From assembly GCA_023409795.1 (NCBI GenBank), contig JAEYQX010000206.1, positions 1 to 9,162 on the forward strand: a stretch of DNA of 9,162 bases, in the 5' to 3' direction. The number at the start of each line of letters is the position of its first letter. Position 1 is the stretch's first letter. This document shows, in pieces, positions 6,337 to 9,162 of the stretch. The stretch is from Pseudomonadota bacterium (lineage in GTDB: Bacteria; Pseudomonadota; Alphaproteobacteria; Caulobacterales; Caulobacteraceae). Position numbers and translations under genes: made by a program. The notes under the pieces were generated by a model. That model had not been told where the DNA came from. It worked only from the letters and a program-made list of their open reading frames with translations, and did not search any database.

Positions 6337-6350
6337 CTGATCTGGATCAA
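6337..6350. promoter_or_regulatory. FNR/FixK-type binding site between the dipeptidase gene and hemF
   Basis: CTGATCTGGATCAA matches the FNR/FnrL/FixK consensus TTGAT-N4-ATCAA at 9 of 10 defined positions, with a perfect TGATC/GATCA inner palindrome. It is centred almost equally between the two divergent starts, about 70 bases from each. Oxygen-responsive Crp/Fnr regulators control heme-synthesis genes in other proteobacteria (Anr and Dnr at hemF and hemN in Pseudomonas aeruginosa), which makes hemF the likelier target. Which gene it serves, and whether it activates or represses, is inference. Confidence 0.6.
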
Positions 6351-6359
6351 GGCCGCCGA

Positions 6360-6388
6360 TTGACAATGAGCGCATCAGCGCGACATCC
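6360..6388 (+). promoter_or_regulatory. Candidate hemF promoter
   Basis: A perfect TTGACA -35 hexamer (6360-6365) lies 9 bases downstream of the FNR-like box. At a 17-base spacing the -10 position reads ACATCC, a poor match, so activation by a bound regulator would be plausible. Transcription would start near 6395, leaving a leader of about 20 bases with AAAGG (6400-6404) 9 bases before the ATG. Confidence 0.35.
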
Positions 6389-6413
6389 GCACTGTTCACA
6401 AAGGTCGTGCGTC

Positions 6414-7307
6414 ATGGTTGAAGCCCTGATGATCCAAGACACCCCCTCCCTGATGATTGAGCGCCGCGAGCGTGCCCGCGTCTGGTTTGAAACCCTGCGC
6501 GACCAGATCCACGCCGGGTTCGAGGCCCTGGAAGAGGCCGCCCCGGCTGACCTCTTCCCCGGCGAACCGGGCCGGTTCGTCCGCACGCCCTGGGAGCGCA
6601 AGGAGGGCGGCGGCGGCGTCATGGGCATGATGTCCGGTCGCCTGTTCGAGAAGGTCGGCGTCCACTGCTCGACCGTCCACGGCACCTTCCCCGCCGACTA
6701 CGCCAAGAATGTTCCCGGTGCCGAGGAAGACCCGCGCTTCTATGCCACCGGCATCAGCCTGATCTGCCACCCGGTCAGCCCGCGCGTGCCAGCCGTCCAC
6801 ATGAACACCCGCCTGATCTCGACCACCCGGACCTGGTTTGGCGGCGGCGGTGACCTGACGCCGGTGCTGGACGTGGACCGCCGCGACGACCACCCGGACA
6901 CCGTGGCCTTCCACGCCGCGATGAAGGGGGCCTGCGACGCCCACGACCCGACCTGGCACGCCAAGTACAAGCAGTGGTGCGACGAATACTTCTTCCTGCC
7001 CCACCGCAACGAGCCGCGCGGCACCGGCGGCATCTTCTATGACCACCACGACAGTGGCGACTGGGAGAAGGACTTTGCCTTTACCCAGGACGTCGGCAAG
7101 GCCTTCCTCAAGGTCTATTCCGACATCGTCGCCGGTCGCATGACCGAGGCCTGGACCGAGGACGAACGCGAGGAACAGCTGGTCCGTCGCGGCCGCTATG
7201 TCGAGTTCAACCTGCTCTACGACCGCGGCACCATGTTTGGCCTCAAGACTGGCGGCAATACCGAGTCGATCCTCAGCTCCATGCCGCCCGTGGTGAAGTG
7301 GCCCTGA
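6414..7307 (+). CDS. hemF: Oxygen-dependent coproporphyrinogen III oxidase (aerobic)
   Basis: This 297-residue cytosolic enzyme (E. coli HemF is 299) uses O2 to oxidatively decarboxylate coproporphyrinogen III to protoporphyrinogen IX in heme synthesis. Family blocks are all present and in order: EGGGGVM (64-70), HCSTVHGTFP (84-93), ISLICHPVSPRVPAVHMNTR (114-133), WFGGGGDLTP (141-150), FFLPHRNEPRGTGGIFYD (193-210) and a C-terminal RGRYVEFNLLYDRGTMFGLK followed by TGGNTESILSSMPP. The conserved histidines H119, H129 and H197 are intact. The ATG at 6414 has AAAGG 9 bases upstream and gives the usual length; an in-frame ATG at residue 6 is possible but has no better site. The upstream region shared with the dipeptidase gene carries an FNR-like box and a TTGACA hexamer. 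It ends 19 bases from the convergent kinase stop, with no clear terminator between. Confidence 0.97.
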   Translation: MVEALMIQDTPSLMIERRERARVWFETLRDQIHAGFEALEEAAPADLFPGEPGRFVRTPWERKEGGGGVMGMMSGRLFEKVGVHCSTVHGTFPADYAKNVPGAEEDPRFYATGISLICHPVSPRVPAVHMNTRLISTTRTWFGGGGDLTPVLDVDRRDDHPDTVAFHAAMKGACDAHDPTWHAKYKQWCDEYFFLPHRNEPRGTGGIFYDHHDSGDWEKDFAFTQDVGKAFLKVYSDIVAGRMTEAWTEDEREEQLVRRGRYVEFNLLYDRGTMFGLKTGGNTESILSSMPPVVKWP

Positions 7308-7326
7308 CCTGAACCGGCTGCCTGGC

Positions 7327-9162
7327 TCAGGCCCGCATCGCCCGCCCGATCGCCTCGTGCAGGGCGGCCAGGGTGATGGGCTTGGTCAGGTGGCCGCTCG
7401 CCCCCGCTTCGCGGCTCGCCTGGATATGTTCTTCCATGGCATTAGCCGTCAGCATCAGGATCGGCGTCGGGGCCTGACCGGTCGCCTTCTCGTGGTCGCG
7501 GATCAGCCGGGTCGCGGTCAGACCATCCATGACCGGCATCTGCATATCCATCAGAACGAGATCAAAGGCCCCGGCCTTGAAGGTGTCGACGGTCTGCTGG
7601 CCGTTTTCCGCCGACATCAGGTCCACCTCGCCGCCCAGCATGATCTCGATCACCTTGCGGTTCGCGGGATGGTCATCGGCCAGCAGCACCCGCATCGGGC
7701 CTGACCGGGCCCTGGCCTCGGCCGGAACCCGCTCATGAGGCGGCAGGGTCGCCACGGCGGCCGGCGCAGCCTCATCCTCGGCTACCGGCGGCAGGGGGAC
7801 CTCGAACCAGAAGCGGGCACCCTGCCCCGGCTGGCTGTCGCAATCCAGCTGGCCGCCCATCAGCTGGATCAGCTCGTTCGAGATCGCCAACCCCAGGCCA
7901 GAGCCGCCGAACTCACGCGTGATGGAGTTGTCTGCTTGCTGGAACCGCCCGAACAGGCGGCTCTTCTGCTCGGCGTCAAAGCCCAGGCCCGTATCGACCA
8001 CGGTAAAGCGCACCCGCTCGTGATCCACAGCCTCGGCGATCAGGCTGACCCCGCCCTTTGAAGTAAACTTCAGGGCATTGCTGACCAGGTTGTTCAGCAC
8101 CTGGCGTAGCCGCACGGCATCGCCATTGACCATCCGGTCGACGGCAGGATCCATCTGGACGTCGAGTTTCAGCCCCTTGTTCTCGGCCATGGCCTGCCAC
8201 AGGGCGGGCACCTCGCGCACAGTGGTCCCCAGATGGAAGGGCACGGGCTCGATCGTGACCTGGCCGGATTCGATCCGGGCACTGTCCAGGATGTCCGCCA
8301 GCAGCCGCGACAGGGTCACGCCGGACGTGCGGATGATGTCGACCATCGACTTTTCCTCGGCCGCCAGGTCGCGGCTGGCCAGGGCATCGGCCATGGCCAC
8401 CACCCCGTTCAGCGGCGTGCGGATCTCGTGGCTCATATTGGCCAGGAAGATGCTCTTGGCCTGGTTCGCGGCCTCGGCCCTTTGCCGGGCCAGTCGCAGC
8501 TGGGTCGCCTGTCGCCATTGCCAGAACAGGGTCAGCAGGGCCGACAGGACAAACAGGACGGCAATGCCCACGATCCAGCTCTGCCAGCGGATCACCGTGC
8601 GCTGCAGCTGGGTATTGGCGCGCGCAGTCTCCAGCTGCTGGCGGCGCTGGTCCAGCTGTTCCTGGATGTCGCCGGTCATCTGGCTGACCGCCTCGCTGAA
8701 CTGGCGGGCGTCGCGGAATTCCTTTTGCTGCTGATACTGGCGCAGGAGGATAAAAGCCTCGGCCGCCCGGCCACGGGCCGCCATGATCTCGGCCTCTACC
8801 GCGATCCTGCGGTTGGACAGGCCACTGTCCTTTTCCAGGGCGATCAGGCGGTCCAGGTCGCGCTGGGCCCCCTCGACGTCGCCCAGGCGGGCGCGGGCGA
8901 TCGCACGGCGCGGCAGGACATCCAGGGCCAGGAAGGCGGCCCGCCCCAGATTCTCGCCAAAGGGGGCCAGGCATTCCAGCACGCCCGGCCCATCGCCCCG
9001 GGCGTGGGCCACCTTGGCGCACAGGCCTGCATCATAGATCATGACGTTCTCAAGCCCGGTTCTCAGGCTCAGCCGGTGGTGGGCCTCATACCAGGCCTGG
9101 GCCCGTTCGACGTCCCCCAGCTCAACCGCCATCGAGGTCAGGTTATAGAGGCTGTCAAAGTC
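7327..9162 (-). CDS. Hybrid sensor histidine kinase with TPR-like N-terminal region (partial, N-terminus beyond the right edge)
   Basis: Residues are counted from the first codon in the window (611 seen). Residues 1 to about 150 are helical, TPR-like repeats (GDVERAQAWYEAHHRL, GDVEGAQRDLDRLIAL). A glutamine/arginine-rich coiled coil (about 160-190) leads to one transmembrane helix (about 196-215). A HisKA domain has phospho-acceptor H245 in SHEIRTPLNG. The ATPase domain has the N box (N362 in NLVSNALKF), DTGLGF (from D390) and GGSGLGLAI. A receiver domain at about 490-608 has acidic D496/D497, phospho-acceptor D539 in LVLMDMQMP, T572 and K594. This fits a membrane kinase that autophosphorylates and passes the phosphate to its own receiver, probably on to a separate Hpt protein, since none is seen at the C-terminus. 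An ATG exists at 9132, but the frame stays open and TPR-like to the edge, so the real start lies outside. The signal is unknown. Confidence 0.94.
   Translation of the reverse strand, partial: DFDSLYNLTSMAVELGDVERAQAWYEAHHRLSLRTGLENVMIYDAGLCAKVAHARGDGPGVLECLAPFGENLGRAAFLALDVLPRRAIARARLGDVEGAQRDLDRLIALEKDSGLSNRRIAVEAEIMAARGRAAEAFILLRQYQQQKEFRDARQFSEAVSQMTGDIQEQLDQRRQQLETARANTQLQRTVIRWQSWIVGIAVLFVLSALLTLFWQWRQATQLRLARQRAEAANQAKSIFLANMSHEIRTPLNGVVAMADALASRDLAAEEKSMVDIIRTSGVTLSRLLADILDSARIESGQVTIEPVPFHLGTTVREVPALWQAMAENKGLKLDVQMDPAVDRMVNGDAVRLRQVLNNLVSNALKFTSKGGVSLIAEAVDHERVRFTVVDTGLGFDAEQKSRLFGRFQQADNSITREFGGSGLGLAISNELIQLMGGQLDCDSQPGQGARFWFEVPLPPVAEDEAAPAAVATLPPHERVPAEARARSGPMRVLLADDHPANRKVIEIMLGGEVDLMSAENGQQTVDTFKAGAFDLVLMDMQMPVMDGLTATRLIRDHEKATGQAPTPILMLTANAMEEHIQASREAGASGHLTKPITLAALHEAIGRAMRA

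Noticed and set aside
7308..7326. Possible terminator between convergent hemF and kinase genes
   Set aside because: The 19-base gap has no stable stem and no T run; termination must use sequences inside the genes or a Rho-dependent route.
1..9162. Search for an undescribed multi-gene system, mobile element, CRISPR array or RNA gene
   Set aside because: All substantial coding space is taken by recognisable housekeeping and signalling genes, gaps are under 200 bases, and no direct-repeat array, transposase, tRNA or rRNA sequence was seen.

Overview
This 9.2 kb window is high-GC chromosomal DNA with strong G/C bias at third codon positions. It looks like an alphaproteobacterium of the Caulobacterales type (Caulobacter/Brevundimonas-like). 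The basis is the alphaproteobacterial form of the cytochrome bc1 proteins (PEWY cytochrome b, separate petA-petB-petC), aerobic HemF, and periplasmic peptidases with signal peptides. That assignment is by protein style, not by a database match. Everything legible is ordinary core metabolism and signalling. I see no mobile element, CRISPR array, tRNA/rRNA, prophage gene or defence system.

Layout. Positions 1-1376 (minus) hold a secreted M28 zinc aminopeptidase with a PA domain, running off the left edge. Positions 1521-4269 (minus) hold the petABC operon: Rieske protein, cytochrome b and cytochrome c1, tightly spaced and ended by a clear intrinsic terminator at 1466-1495. Positions 4461-4922 (plus) hold trmL, a tRNA wobble-position 2'-O-methyltransferase, divergent from petA across a 191-base intergenic region. 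Positions 4999-6273 (minus) hold a secreted M19 membrane-dipeptidase-type enzyme, convergent with trmL across a GC-rich hairpin. Positions 6414-7307 (plus) hold hemF, divergent from the dipeptidase. Positions 7327-9162 (minus) hold a TPR-containing hybrid sensor histidine kinase, convergent with hemF and running off the right edge.

Functional links. petABC encodes the three catalytic subunits of respiratory complex III, two of which carry heme; hemF supplies the oxygen-dependent step of heme synthesis. An FNR/FixK-like palindrome between the dipeptidase gene and hemF suggests oxygen-responsive control of one or both. The two peptidases are both predicted to be exported and could serve peptide scavenging. 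The kinase has no visible functional tie to its neighbours.

The most noteworthy details are small. Cytochrome b appears to begin at an ATT codon, because conserved N-terminal sequence continues upstream of the first ATG. The petA leader contains a 16-codon reading frame with its own Shine-Dalgarno sequence, whose stop codon lies inside the petA ribosome-binding region, plus a stem-loop around its start. The petA-trmL intergenic region has a perfect 6+6 palindrome with a GANTC site in its centre.
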